Below are positions 33,745-45,764 of a stretch of DNA of 64,000 nucleotides, in pieces. Below the pieces are notes generated by a model. The model saw nothing but the letters and a program-made list of their open reading frames with translations, had not been told where the DNA came from and did not search any database. This stretch comes from Triatoma infestans. Its lineage: Eukaryota > Arthropoda > Insecta > Hemiptera > Reduviidae. The DNA lies in the NCBI GenBank assembly GCA_011037195.1, contig JAAEAF010014739.1:347822-411821 (forward strand), in the 5' to 3' direction. Position 1 is the stretch's first letter; each line of letters starts with the position of its first letter. Made by a program: the position numbers and the translations under genes.

Positions 33745-33995
33745 GATTATCGACACCCATTTTTTATTATCTGAACCAAAAAGAATATTTTCATGGGAGA
33801 AAAAAAGTAAGAAAAACTGCCAGTTTTCATGAGAAAAGAAAACGCCGGATAATTGTGCACCAACCAAGCATTTTTAGGTATATGTGAAATTTTTAACTGA
33901 GTAAATATGTATATAAATAAATCAGAACTATATATATTGTAGTAATAGAAAGTTATGTGTGAGTGTTTTAAACCAGATTTTTTATATTCTATATA
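33745..33995 (+). repeat. Rep-A tail fragment, forward
   Basis: ATAGAAAGTTATGTGTGAGTG, then TTTTAAACCAGATTTTTT, matches the Rep-A tail at the right end. The left part is eroded. Confidence 0.55.
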
Positions 33996-33999
33996 TATA

Positions 34000-35085
34000 T
34001 ATATATCACACACATTTACATATTTTATATATTTTTTTATGTGGAAAAAATATAGTCGACCTTAACAAGTTTGACGGGAAATGTTTATTTTGGATGACCT
34101 TGCTTTTCTAATATAACTGATTCTTTCCTGATTTATTTCCATCCACAAATAGTTTTTCAAATATCATTTTTCTGAACTGAAAAAAAAAAGAAGCAACATA
34201 AAGAAAAAAACCCTTCTCTAGTTTGTCTTTTAGATAATGTGATTTTAAATTTTCATTAGTACGTTAATATATTACGCCCATCAGAAAGTTATCAATAAAA
34301 TAAATATTTATTACCCCGGAATAAATATTCCTTGTATAGTAAGCCCCATAACGTTGTGCTATGCTTATAGCTGGAGCTTACTGCTTTATAGTTCTGTTCC
34401 TGCTTTCTACTATATATTGTTATTTATCTTTTATTTCTATCTTGGTTCAGTATTTTTTATTTTATAATAATAAATTTTGTTTGGTTAAGATATGAATTAT
34501 ATATTCTTTAGATTCAGAATATTGTTAGCGTAATTCTAAATTTGTTTTTCCTTTATAGAATTCTTTTAATGTAGAAGTCAGTTCTCTTATTCTGGTCCTT
34601 ATTTCCTTTCTTTTATTGTAGTAATGCAAATAAATTATAATCTCTTTAATGGCTAACCCTTTTTAAAGAAACTTTATATAGCCATAACTTAAAATAATGT
34701 ATTTTTATATAAAATATAATAAATGAAACGGTGAAAAATCAATCAAATAAGATCAACTAATCTTAGTCTGTATCATTTATGATTATTAGATAAATTGCAT
34801 ACGCATAAATTATTGAACATTTTTTTTCTTTCTATAATTATTGTTGTTGATAATCTGCATTTTTTCTGTTGTGATATTAAAACATATCTGGTGTGCAACA
34901 CTCAAAACAAATTACTTTCTTTTACTCCTCTTAAACTGACGTTATTATAGAAGATGGCAGCTTTATTTTTTTTTTTAACTTCAGATTTTACTTATTGGTT
35001 TTAGCTCAAGTATAAAGGGGGACAGGTACCAATCTATCAACCTAGCAGATAGGGAAGTGAATTGCGCACCAATAACCTTGAACCA
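34000..35085. other. AT-rich intronic sequence, no feature seen
   Basis: TA-rich runs and no recognisable element or credible open frame. Confidence 0.6.
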
Positions 35086-35089
35086 AACG

Positions 35090-35730
35090 TTTATTTGAAC
35101 CATTTATTTGAACTTTAACACCATAAATTCCGTAAAACAAATCTAAAACCTAATTTTTCAGAAAATTGTAACAAATAAAAGAAATACGTGAATATCTCTG
35201 TACAGTTAATATTCCAAGTTTAAAGTGTAAATGATTATAAGTATAGCAGTTTTCTAGAAAATTCCCTGAAAATTCAAATAAAGTAATTCTTTTAATGTAG
35301 TAGGTAGGTACTTTAGTGGAAAGATTTACGTTACTGTTCCTCCCCCCCCAAATATCAGTGTTCCCAAGAAAATGTGTCAATAAAAAAATGATAGGTACTT
35401 ATGTAAGTAAATAGTATATAAGAAGTTTAAAGAAAATTATTGGAGCCGTTTACGAGAAAATGATGAAAAACTGAAAAAAAAATAAATAAATAAATCGATT
35501 CAATAAAGTCGCACTTCTGGTTAATGGATTTTGCTCGAAACCTTCATGTCAGATGTGGTGATTATATCTAGATGGAATATCAAGTTTTAGTTTCCTACAA
35601 CTTTTTGTTTTTGTGATATTTTGTTCGCAAACACATACGCATACTTTCGCAAAAAACTTTTTTTTTTCGAAACATGTATTTCCGGTGAAATTTCCAATTT
35701 CGAAAATGTGGCACGATCACAAATTGGCAA
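35090..35730 (-). repeat. Rep-A copy, reverse
   Basis: GAGCCGTTTACGAGAAAATG (~35442), GTCGCACTTCTGGTTAATGG (module, ~35508), and GATTATATCTAGATGGAATATC. It ends with the reversed head TTTCCGGTGAAATTTCC and AATGTGGCACGATCAC (~35720). Confidence 0.85.
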
Positions 35731-35744
35731 ATAAGAAAAGAAGG

Positions 35745-36060
35745 TATATAATCACATCGTGTTCCTCCATTCCGCCCCTCCTTTTAAAACAAGTTTTTTT
35801 TTCAGAGAAACATTTGAAATAAAAGTGAGCATTCTTGAATATATGTTTAGTAATATGTTGATGACTATGATCAAAGATAATAATATAATCTTTTGTGCCG
35901 GTTTCGAGGTAACCGCGAAAAATGAAAACATCATTTCCAGAAAAATGCTGCTTCCAGTAATTTCATTAAATCTGTTAAAAATGCTTCCATTCTTGGGTGA
36001 TAGATAGGAAGGAGAGAGTAAACTTTGTTTATAAAGTCTCTTATTCACTGACAAAACGAC
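35745..36060 (-). repeat. Rep-A fragment, reverse
   Basis: CCATTCCGCCCCTCCTTTT and AAATAAAAGTGAGCATTC, then GCCGGTTTCGAGGTAACCGCG and TGCTGCTTCCAGTAATTTC: reverse central part and an eroded module. Confidence 0.65.
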
Positions 36061-36064
36061 TTAA

Positions 36065-36490
36065 CGAAGAAAAAAAAACTGGTAAAAAAACGAGATAAAT
36101 AATTGTATTTCATCATCGGCCAGGAATGTACAATTTAATTTCTGATAAAGTTAAAGTATTTCTCAAATACGGAATCTACAATATTTTTTTAATCCCAGAT
36201 AAATAAGTAATTAGGGAATGTTGCCGCTGGTGGTAATCTTTGTTTAGTATATAGGAGAGATAAATGGGTCAGTATCAGTGTCGACAGGATTAGTTTATAG
36301 TGCAACTGGTAGGGTGGGTGTAACAATTCAAATAGAAAAAATTGGAGAAAGTTAAAATTAAAATACTCCCAGATAGATTTATTACTATGGAGACAAATAT
36401 AGTATGAATATATAATATAGATATACCTCTTGATATACACATACATTGATATATTTATAAGTAAATGTTTAGTTAATATAACAAGGCGTG
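36065..36490. other. AT-rich intronic sequence, no feature seen
   Basis: No credible frame or element. Confidence 0.5.
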
Positions 36491-36529
36491 TTTCTATTTG
36501 AGTGTTGATTCAATTGAGTACTTGTATTC

Positions 36530-36809
36530 TATAGCTGTTTCTCTCTCACACTCACTCTCACTCTCTCTTTGTCTGCAGCTCCATACAGTTTATATTGAAG
36601 AGGGGGGCAGCTCCACCATGTGTAGAGGAACTCTTTTCAATATTGCTCCCTCTAAGCTAATAGCCGTCCGTTGCCCGAATGTTAGTGTACTCCCAGATTG
36701 TCCACATCGTATTAACCATATATATAATACTATCAACTCTTATATAATGGCTCCGCTTTTTCCTAATTTATTTAGGTATTTTATTGAATTACTTTTAATT
36801 TTTCTCTGA
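36530..36809 (+). other. Candidate alternative exon: strong 3' splice acceptor and 63-codon ATG frame
   Basis: A 40-base pyrimidine tract ends TTTGTCTGCAG at 36578, a near-ideal acceptor. Just beyond, CTCCACCATG gives an ATG (36618) in good context. It opens a 63-codon frame starting MCRGTLFNIAPSKLIAVRCP, less AT-rich than its surroundings up to about 36720. The family is not recognised and no membrane protein call is justified. Read as the continuation of the FTZ-F1 DBD exon (phase 1), it would add about six residues (APYSLY) and stop. No donor was judged convincing. Could be chance. Confidence 0.25.
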
Positions 36810-36942
36810 AGATATATAGAGATTACTAGAACTGATTACGTAATTTTGGGGCATATTATCAAGTAAAATTACTTTTTTTTAGAAATTACCATTTTTTTTT
36901 CATATTTAACCTATTTTGGGCTTCATTGCATCTTCTTTTTGA

Positions 36943-37442
36943 TTTTTACTTTCCCTAGTGAGAGGGAAGTATTGCAATCATATCAGGGTTTCGAAATTGT
37001 GATTTCATCGGAAATATATGTTTTGAGGTCCTATGAGTATGAAAAAAATGTCTTTTGCGAATTGTTTTTTATCTATGTGTATGTGTGTGTGAACAAAATA
37101 TTTCAAAACCGAAAAATAGCAGAAAGCTTAAGGTTGCTATTTCGTTGATATATACCAACACCACTACCACCGCATCAAAACACGAAGTTTTGGTCAAAAA
37201 TCCATCAGCTGGAAGTGCCACCTTATTTATTTATTGTTTCTGTTTTTCTCTAGGCTTCAACGATTTTCTCTAAACTTCGCCTACACGCATAAAATACCTA
37301 TCACTTTTATTTGAACCATAAAGTCCCAGGAAAATAGATTTTTCAAGGGGTTCTGGAGGTGTAGCAACGGTTAATTTTCCACCTAAGTACCACTTCAGTA
37401 CAATGCATGATTCTACCATCTGTATAATATTGTAGTACTGTT
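36943..37442 (+). repeat. Rep-A copy, forward, 3' truncated by a LINE
   Basis: The head TTTACTTTCCCTAGTGAGAG, then GGAAGTATTGCAATCATATC; TTCATCGGAAATATATGTTTTGAG; CATCAGCTGGAAGTGCCACC (module 1, ~37203). The sequence changes at about 37442. Confidence 0.85.
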
Positions 37443-37444
37443 AG

Positions 37445-38115
37445 AAAAGCATTGCTACATACAGTTCACATTTCGGATTTCCAGCCGGTCCACCGCAGTC
37501 TCCTATTCGTACGGCTATCTATGTTCCTTCTCCAATGTAGATTAGAAACCTCAAACTTCATCTCAAGTTATCCATCTCTGTCTGAGACGCCTCGGTAAGG
37601 ACGCTCTCACCTCCGTACTTGTGGTTTCCATCATTATCCGAGAAGCTTCTCTTCGTATCTAGTGACATATCTTTGCTCCAAAAGAATCCTGTAGCAACGG
37701 ATCGCAGCCTTGGCTTGACCCGCCCTGCATCATAGAACGTCGACTTTCATTCTTAAACCCTAGTACTTGAAACGGCAGACGGATCTAATGACCTGAGAGC
37801 TTACAATCAAATTCCGGCCTGTTCCCCCCAAAGCCAAATAGAGATATTAGCTTTGAATTCGCCAGATTTCATAAAATATACTCGTGATCTTGAACTAAAA
37901 TAACCTGGTCATCAGCGAGTCATCTCTGATTAGAATGCACATCCCTCTGCAAGGGGCATTCTCATTCTCTCTTCCTATTGCTACGGCCCATTGAGGACCA
38001 AGGCTCGCTCAGCAATCCTCCCCCACTCACCTCTATCAACTGCCTCCCTCCTCCACCTTTTAACTCCGATCCTCCTACACGTCCTCTAGCCATCTCATGC
38101 GAGGTCTTTCTTTCT
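37445..38115 (-). pseudogene. LINE reverse transcriptase remnant, minus strand
   Basis: GC-richer block. Read on the minus strand near 37925 it gives LADDQVILVQDHEYIL, the reverse transcriptase catalytic box (F/YADDQVI.A.....) of CR1/RTE-like LINEs. Downstream come further fragments with interspersed stops (for example SRRSMMQGGSSQGCDPLLQ and IRREASRIMMETT). Several frames are needed, so the copy is dead. It inserted in, or broke, the Rep-A copy to its left. Clade not determined. Confidence 0.6.
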
Positions 38116-38164
38116 TTCTCACTCCTCCAATCTTGCTATACAACATTTTTATGGGGACTCTTCT

Positions 38165-38560
38165 TAAACCATACGCTCTCCACGTAAATTTTAATTTTCT
38201 TTTTAAATAATTTTACTTAAAATAAATAACAAATCAAAGTAGAGAAGGTAATTAATTATAAATTGAAATAAATTAGGGAATTCACGAAAGTGTTATATTT
38301 GAATATATGCTAAAATTAAATCTTACACCAATATTTACCACACGGCCCTTATCCGAGTGGATACATCTAGCTGTTGGTAAAATCATTACAACACAAGACT
38401 CTATAGGTGTTAAATTCTTAGGTAATACTTTTTCTTTTTATTTTTAATTGAATAGTTCGTTCAAATATTAATATAGTTTGTTATTTTTGTTGATATTAGT
38501 TTTGTCTTTGGTATATTAAGTATATAAATATAAATGTGTAATGTGTATGTATGTATGTTA
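38165..38560. other. AT-rich intronic sequence, no feature seen
   Basis: Unique-looking AT-rich DNA. Confidence 0.5.
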
Positions 38561-38569
38561 TATATAAAG

Positions 38570-38770
38570 AAGAAAAACGCCGGGCCCAGAAGAGGCAGTT
38601 TGTTACTCATTGTTCCACTAACCTTTAGAGAGCGTTGTGGCGGCTCCCCCCGCTGTGTAATTCTGCTAGAGTTACATCACAGTCATCTGGCCATATGGTA
38701 GTGGGGGCACCAGACTTCTCCTCTGGTATATTCATTCCCCTCACTCCTACCACCCCCTACTTCAAACTTA
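38570..38770. promoter_or_regulatory. Unassigned less AT-rich intronic block (candidate enhancer)
   Basis: An abrupt composition change with CGCCGGGCCCAGAAGAGG, GTTGTGGCGGCTCCCCCCG and CATCACAGTCATCTGGCC, and no match to the repeat families of the window. Not convincingly coding: a + frame at 38635-38856 lacks recognisable motifs. Possibly conserved control DNA. Confidence 0.25.
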
Positions 38771-38869
38771 GACATAATATTGTGTATATATATAAAACAT
38801 ATACTACTACTACCACTATTGCTAACCACCTCATTGGGATCCAAATACGAATTTGATTGGAAATAAAAT

Positions 38870-40000
38870 ATGTTTTTATTATCTTTCTAGACTTCTTTCA
38901 TTTTATTACTAACAGAGAGTTTAATGACCTAAATTTTATTTTAATTTAACCACATAATGTTAAATACGGCATTACGGTTTTAACATTATTATAATAATAG
39001 TGTACAAGTATAATCCAGATTTTTATTCCATATTTATATATAAAGAAAAAATAAAAATAAAAAATCAATAATTTAATCTAAAAATTATTTGATATAATAA
39101 ATAGGAAATGAAAGTTTACTAAACTTTGTTTGGGAATATTGCGCATTACATTTTTGTAAACTTTTGTCTGACCAAATATTATCGTGGGATAATTTTTTTT
39201 ATTAAGTATCTGGCAGTGTTTTAATGAGATTTATTATAAACTTTTTGGTTTCTTGGTTTGTCTTTTTAGAAAATTATAGCTAGTCGAACTGATTGAAAAT
39301 AATTTTGTCTGAATCTAGGACGTTTATTAATAATTAACACATTGTAGTCATTATAGCAAGGAAGATTTTTTTTTTTTTTGTAATTCATTGAACTTAGTAA
39401 TTAAAGAGAGTTGCTTACAGAATTTCGCATATGATTTATACGTCAATTTTACAGTTAGATGATACCAGTAGAATGCAACATATTTAAAAGAAAAGGAAAT
39501 CCTCTGAAATTTTTATGAAAATTATGTAGTAATTTCGCTTCTTAGTGTGTTCTTTTAAAACGTTGTCAACAGTCATAAATATAAGATTAGTAGAAAGATA
39601 CCGTAGTGTTTTAAGAACGTGTAGGACTTAATTTTTGATTGTGTGATCCATAATAATGAGCATTACATGGATTTACCATACACTGTTCACAGACTTTATA
39701 CGGTCAGTAACAAATAAGTTGTTTTTTGACTCAGTCTATCATCATCAACTTCATTGAAATTTTTTAGAAGCGGAAATTAGAAAAGCATCATTTTATATGA
39801 TGGGAAATGTATATAATGGTTTTGCACTGACAAACACTTATTGTCAGTTTAGCTATACTATCGAGAGCTCTCAATCTGACCTGAAATCAATCGTGTGCGA
39901 AATTTGGAATGCGCGGCTAAAGAGAAATTCAGATTGGAGGTAAACTGCTAAGAAAAAACAGATATATGATAAATACAAATAGGAGAAGGTGATATTGGAA
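38870..40000. other. AT-rich intronic sequence, no feature seen
   Basis: Poly-T at about 39367; otherwise nondescript. Confidence 0.6.
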
Positions 40001-40500
40001 TCTATGAGTGGTAATCCCGAAGAATTTCAAATATTTGTGGGCGAGGTATTAACCTGGATGTATGAAATAGTGAGTGGAAGGAACCCTGGGAGCCAGGAAT
40101 AAATTCTTTCGGGCAGTCCTGACTGTTAAGCAGAAGTGTGTAAAGAGTGGCCGGCCATACTTTATGTCTATAAGAAAATCCTGCAAAATACAAGTTATGG
40201 CTCCACTAGTCCTATTTCGACCAGGGCGAATGGGCAGAAATTGTGTACGTGGAAAAAGAAAAAATATTAAGAAAAATTTTGAGAGTTCTAAGAATTCAAA
40301 CTTGTGACTTTAGGATTAGAAATTAGATTAGCCATTATGAAATTAGGCAGACTACGATTGATAGAACATGGCTGGTGGAGAATACAGAACTCAAAAAATG
40401 CAAGAGAGGTGAGGTGCTCATATAGCTAGAGATTATAGAAGAAGATTGGGAAATCATTGGTCATCAAAGATAGAGGATGGCAATCAGTGCCTGCGAGAGC
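40001..40500. other. Less AT-rich unassigned segment, possible mobile-element remnant
   Basis: Composition is more balanced than the flanks and it lies directly beside a Rep-B LTR-like element (40620-40955). Open frames on both strands (40074-40307 plus, 40002-40193 minus) overlap and neither shows known motifs. It might be internal sequence of an eroded element, but no protease, reverse transcriptase or integrase motif was found. Confidence 0.3.
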
Positions 40501-40619
40501 TGTGGTCGGTTTTTTGATTTGTTCTATTTATATTTTACTTTTTTATTTACTCATTTATCTCAGATTAGTTATTTATAATAACAGGAAATTAAATTGGCTT
40601 TAATCACCCCTACATACTC

Positions 40620-40955
40620 TATAATGGGATCCGAATCATTAAAGATTCATAAAGTACGAAGAAGAAACACAAAAATGAATCAAAAAAGTTTATTATTCCT
40701 CACCTAGTAAGGGACAGTTCAGTTCATATAATTAGAGTACAGCAGTACAGTACAGGACAGTTTACGACCAACCAGCAACCTTTTAACCTTCTTAACTCAG
40801 CCAGTCTGTCTCTTTATATTTCTCTCGCTACTAACTTCTATTTTACTGTAAGGTCCTTGCAGTTTGTGTTCTATTCATTATACACTGTTCAGCATATCTA
40901 ATTTATTTCTCTAAAATCCATTCTTTCTAATTCTCTCTCCTTCTCACATACATTA
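40620..40955 (-). mobile_element. Rep-B (solo LTR-like) copy 3, reverse, with 5-bp duplication TACTC
   Basis: Reverse complement of the family: TATAATGGGATCCGAATCAT at the left; AAGGGACAGTTCAGTTCAT, CTCAGCCAGTCTGTCTC, AAGGTCCTTGCAGTTTGTG and AAATCCATTCTTTC inside; CACATACATTA at the right. TACTC lies immediately before (40615-40619) and after (40956-40960). Two bases of the TG terminus seem lost at the right end. Confidence 0.8.
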
Positions 40956-40959
40956 TACT

Positions 40960-43345
40960 CCCCTTATTTAGTGAAAGAATACTCTTTTTTACAGTATACT
41001 CTACAGTAGGTAAAGTAATGCCTAATTTTTCGGGAGGGCTTAATGTCCAATTACCGAATAGGTAATACACTTTACAGTCCTACCTTTTTAACTTCTTATT
41101 AGTCCTGCTGCAAAAAAGTTACAGACGTTCTGATCATATGTAGCTGAATTCGCTTACAAACAAAGACCTTCAGCACTGAAGACAAATACTGAAGCAATAT
41201 CTTACCCTTTTCTCCTAGCAAACGACATTGGTTATCATCTCTTACTAGGCCTTTAAAGTGTCATTTATTTTTTTAGTCTGCAGTGGAAGCTAACATCCTT
41301 CCGGGCCTTATTAGCTTTTATTTCTTCAATTGGTCGAACTGCCTTTTAATATAAATCTTGCCAATCTCCTCGCTAATCATACTATTTTGCATTCCATTTT
41401 CTTTAATTCATAAAAATACACTATTAACTGGTTTTACCCAACTAGGGTTTACTATAAAAGTAAAAACATTGTTCGAGAACTTTTACAAAACTTTGGAAAA
41501 TTATCCGGTAATTTTCTGTTATTACTAATATAAATAATTGTTTTTTCCTAAAAAGTAAATCTCCGGATGTATTTGTGAGTTAACAGTAAAAAATTATTCA
41601 ATTTTTTGAGGATGCGGTAGAAATATATATCCGCTAATAAAAAATAGCCAAATATTTGTTTGTTTTTGAATATTGTTTGTTTATTTTTAAACGGTTAAAA
41701 TTAATATTATTTTAAATTTAGAAAATTTTTAATTGAACATAGTTGGGCAAAAGTAGTTAAAATCATATTATTTCCGATAATTTTTTGAAATTACTTATTT
41801 TTTTTAATTATTAGAAATTGAATTTTGTACAGAGGCTGTCGATCCAATGTTTAAAAAAAAAAAAACCATATAATATATATATATATTTAATATATATACA
41901 TATGTGTCCCATATTTGTTATCAAATAACGAATATCCATTTAATCTGATTATTTCATATAAGGATTATGTCATAAATAATTTCAAACATTAGAACACCCA
42001 GCTCTGTATTCAAATTTAATTTCTTTCAAATTAAAAAAGCTTTTTCTTTTTTTCTTTTTTAATGAAAATTGTGGTGGGATAAATGTAGAAAGATAAGGAA
42101 GCGACTCAGTTTGAGGTCATTGCACTCCCGAATATATTCCGTTTATATTTTATTCATAATTTTTGTTTAAATAATGTAAACATTAAAACATTTGCTCTAG
42201 GTATGTAAGAAATATATATATATATTTATATATATAGATGATATGACATATCAATCAGTATTTTTAATAAATCTATGGGCACAAGACTGCTGCCTTAAAA
42301 AAACACCAAGTCACCATACACTCTTCAAGCACATTTTTTTTAATATTGTTTAGTATTAAAATCAATAATATGATGACTTTTCTATAATTAATGGAATTAG
42401 AAAAATAAAGTTTTTAAACTTTTTTTTATGAATACCATTATTCTAAAAATAAATTTAAACAGATATTATCTGATTCTTTGGACATTTTGACTGATATATA
42501 AATTAAAAAAATTAATGTAAAATCGTTCCAACTAAATCTTGCACGAATTTTCGGGCATGGATAGTTTCAACTTAAAAAATAAAAATAAAAACGCCGTACA
42601 CTTTGTTAAATAAATCGCAATACGGTTCTTATTTTAATTGTCCAAATTATTATATAAACAAAACGTCTATCTTAAAAACAAAATCGCTTATTTTTAGACA
42701 TCATAAAAAAAAAAAATGCAAAGTTCAAGCATATTTAGTTAGGATGTTGTTATAAAGATGACAATGAGTTTTTCGACCCCGATTTTAGAGCTACATTCTT
42801 TGTTTATTATTATTTTTTTTTTTTTTTAATGCTTACATCAACAAAATGGTGAATAAAGCATATTGGTGAATTTTTGTTTAAGTAGGAATGTGCTTGCTCT
42901 AGTGGGAGGGAAGTAAAATCTTGGCCTTTTTTTGTGTAAGTCGTTTTTTAAAAAAAATATCTTGCCTTTCTTTTTTAGCAACTAAGCTACTTTTCAGTAA
43001 TTAAAATTTGAATTTTTATGAATATTGAATAATTTATTGATATTTTAATATTTTCTTATTACTAATTATTTGGAATGTCTCCGTAAACTTTATTTTCAGT
43101 TTTAAGAAAGAATTAATGAACACAAAATAGAAGTGACATTCCTTACGATTGTTTTTATCAATCTATAAAGTTGTTCCTTTCAGTCTAACGTAAATAAAAG
43201 GATACCATTAGATTGATTGAAAAATCTTAGAGGAGAAACAGAAAAATTGCTGAAGTGAAAATATCAGTTTTAATATTGACTTGAGAGTTACAAATGACCG
43301 TAGTAAAATTTGTACAAAGTAAAAAAAGGATAAACTGCACTAAAA
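40960..43345. other. AT-rich intronic sequence, no gene seen
   Basis: The first ~350 bp (to about 41330) is a little less AT-rich, unassigned. The rest is TA/AT runs (41870-41900, 42210-42235) and poly-A/T tracts. Confidence 0.55.
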
Positions 43346-43350
43346 AATAT

Positions 43351-43945
43351 TTCTACTTTCTCTTACTAATCTAAGAGGAAGTATCGTAGACATTTTACTA
43401 CGTAGAAATACTTGTTTGGAAACTTCCCTGAATATGAAGAGAACGTAATACGTCTGATGTGAGAAAGAATGAATCATCGTGGCAACCTGAAACTTAATAT
43501 TCCTTTACGTATATTCACCAGGAAATCCATCATTTAGTGCGAACTTATTTACTGGACTTTTGTTTTGTTTTTTACTCGTATAATGCAATTTTTGTCGAAA
43601 AATCACTCCAACACTTTTTTTGTAAACTTTTCACGGTAATTTTTATATATTTTTCCAAGATAATTAAATATTGTAGATTCTTTTGAAACTATTAAAATTC
43701 TGAATTTGAAAATATTGTTAATTAGAAATATAACTTTACTGGGGCTGGTTCTGGAGAGTTTCGATATTATCCCCGAAGACGGCTCCATTATACTTTCTTC
43801 AAATCTGGGATATTATACTAACTGTACAAACAAAAACGCACCTCATCTAATTGTTATCCAGAAAAATTTTAGTTTTGCAGAGTTCTGGGGAGAGGTGGGG
43901 GTGGGGCTAAATACTAAAATGAATGTTTGAAGATATTTTGTTAAT
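43351..43945 (+). repeat. Rep-A copy, forward, eroded
   Basis: The head TACTTTCTCTTACTAATCTA, then AGAGGAAGTATCGTAGAC; ATCATTTAGTGCGAAC; then TGGTTCTGGAGAGTTTCG in an unusual order, and GGGGAGAGGTGGGGGTGGGG (~43888). The module order suggests internal rearrangement or an inverted piece at 43600-43800. Confidence 0.65.
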
Positions 43946-44034
43946 TGTGAAGTTAATTGCCTCAAGAGAAAAGTCATATATGTCTCACTAGAAATTTTTT
44001 GTCTATTTATAGTTCACAGAGATGTTTCTTCGAG

Positions 44035-44730
44035 ACATTGTATTATATTGTTTCAGATTTTCGAAATGGGCTTCGAATTATTACTTCGAGTAATACTTTT
44101 ACTTTTTCTTTAAAAAAAAAAATCGAGTCAAATTTTTGGAATTCGAGTTTTCACCGGCAATAAAAGTGATTGTGAATAGCATAAATCATAAAGAAAAATT
44201 CAAGAAAGTTCAAATTTGATATTCCGTTTAGGTATCACCATGAAATCCGACAAGTTGTCTGTCAAAAATTCCTCAACCGGAAGTACCATTTTATTGAGAC
44301 TGTAAATGACCGTTTTTTTTTTTTGGGCGATTTTTTACGAAAGGCTCCAAACGATTTTCTCTGGTAAAATTCATTTAAGGCGGCTTTTTGGGGTTTATGT
44401 TTTCCTATAAAGTGCTAATTTAAATTATTGTACAGTCAATTTATCTAAATAATATTAAATAGAATTAGTAAATATGTTGCCAAAATTCTGTATTTTAAGA
44501 AACACAATTTTTTACTGAACTGTTTTTTTTTTCTTTTTTGCAGTTTTTCTGCAATTTTCTCCATAAAAACACCTTAATAGATTTTAATAAATTTGTTATC
44601 TTAATTATAAATAATATAAAAAAAATGATTTTGGACAGTTACGAGGAATTAGTGGCTCTAAATTTCAAATATTATAAGACAAATGATTCAGTTATTTTTT
44701 TCGCTCTATAGGGACAGAATGTAATCACTT
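44035..44730 (+). repeat. Rep-A copy, forward
   Basis: TCAGATTTTCGAAATGGGC, GAGTTTTCACCGGCAATAAAAG, CTCAACCGGAAGTACCATTT (module 1, ~44272), TTTAAGGCGGCTTTTTGGGG, AAACACAATTTTTTACTGAAC (eroded module 2), and CAATTTTCTCCATAAAAACACC. Confidence 0.85.
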
Positions 44731-44734
44731 CTCT

Positions 44735-45295
44735 AGCTGCTAAGGTTAGTAGGTAGATTCCTCTCATCATCTATATTTAAGTTTGGGTGAAATATTTAAA
44801 ATTTGTGTTTAAAGCAAAATTTTCATTTTATGTATAGTAGTATTAATAGGAAAATTGTGAGCATGTTCCCCAACCATTTGTTTTTTGATTCAATGAATGA
44901 AAATGAATTTGCCGTCAGCTACTTTGATAGTAGCTTAGTTTAGAGGATAATTCTTAGTTTGCGGAGTTGGTATAATTCATATTTTAAGTTAAAAAGAACT
45001 TTGTTAAAAAAGTAAAAAACATTAATATGTTATCATTGGAATAAAAAGTTTGGCAAAGTATTATATATTTGACTGATAAGATTGGTCTAGATTTGATTTA
45101 TTACAGATTACATATATATTGGTGGTGTTGATATTATTAGTAGAGACAGTAAGTAGAAGGTGTATAACAGATAGAATGTGTGAGATAGAAGACTTATACA
45201 AAACAAAAGAGTAGTGTAGAATTGTTAGGTGTTGTGTATATACTTGGTTTGTATGGAAGTGTGGTGGTTGTTTGTTAGAAGAATATTAGTAGACG
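44735..45295. other. AT-rich intronic sequence, no feature seen
   Basis: No element recognised; composition becomes less AT-rich and purine/TG-rich from about 45120. Confidence 0.5.
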
Positions 45296-45299
45296 GACG

Positions 45300-45372
45300 G
45301 AGTGTGGTGGTGGTCTAGGACTGAGCGATCCGTCAAGCATGACGGGCGGACGTCCGGCCGTTACAGGTGCGC
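45300..45372 (+). promoter_or_regulatory. CpG-rich micro-island with possible mini first coding exon
   Basis: The CpG-densest spot of the intron. ATG at 45339 (A at -3) opens MTGGRPAVT. The frame meets a donor ACAG|GTGCGC after 45366, giving 9 codons plus one base, phase 1. That is the same phase as the donor of the FTZ-F1 DBD exon, so it could in principle join the same acceptor and give a zinc-finger-less isoform. The GGCCGTTAC string also occurs in the 30.65-kb island. It may equally be a control element; coding evidence is too short to judge. Confidence 0.3.
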
Positions 45373-45374
45373 CA

Positions 45375-45481
45375 GGCGCGTATGTATGATTTTTTTTTAT
45401 ATTACTTAGCTGTGTTTGTGAGTATGTATATATTTATACAAGGCTCACACTGTCTGTAGTGGAAGTTCGTTCTCTCTCTCT

Positions 45482-45525
<44 letters not shown>

Positions 45526-45760
45526 CATGTTGTGTGTACTAAAAACTACCACCAAGCACATACTACTAACTTTGTGTTTGTGACGCTGACTGTACTACAC
45601 ACACACACAAGAACACCGACAGTGTGATTTCACAACATTTTGACTGACCTCTTTTAACACATTCGCCTCGCGCGTACTGTATATATACTAATACTATACT
45701 ACCACTAAGCAGCCAATATTTTATATAAATTTATATATATGCCTATTTTATTTGGACAGG
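45375..45760. other. Less AT-rich continuation of the 45.3-kb island
   Basis: Contains the GT microsatellite, CACACA runs and ACATTCGCCTCGCGCGTACTG (~45659), plus TATATA-type boxes at 45683 and 45722. Possible promoter or enhancer DNA; nothing decisive. Confidence 0.25.
45485..45518. repeat. (GT)n microsatellite
   Basis: About 17 GT units followed by TATATATACATG. Confidence 0.97.
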
Positions 45761-45764
45761 GAGC

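Noticed and set aside
40001..40500. Internal coding region of an LTR retrotransposon next to Rep-B
   Set aside because: No protease, reverse transcriptase, RNase H or integrase motif could be read in any frame.
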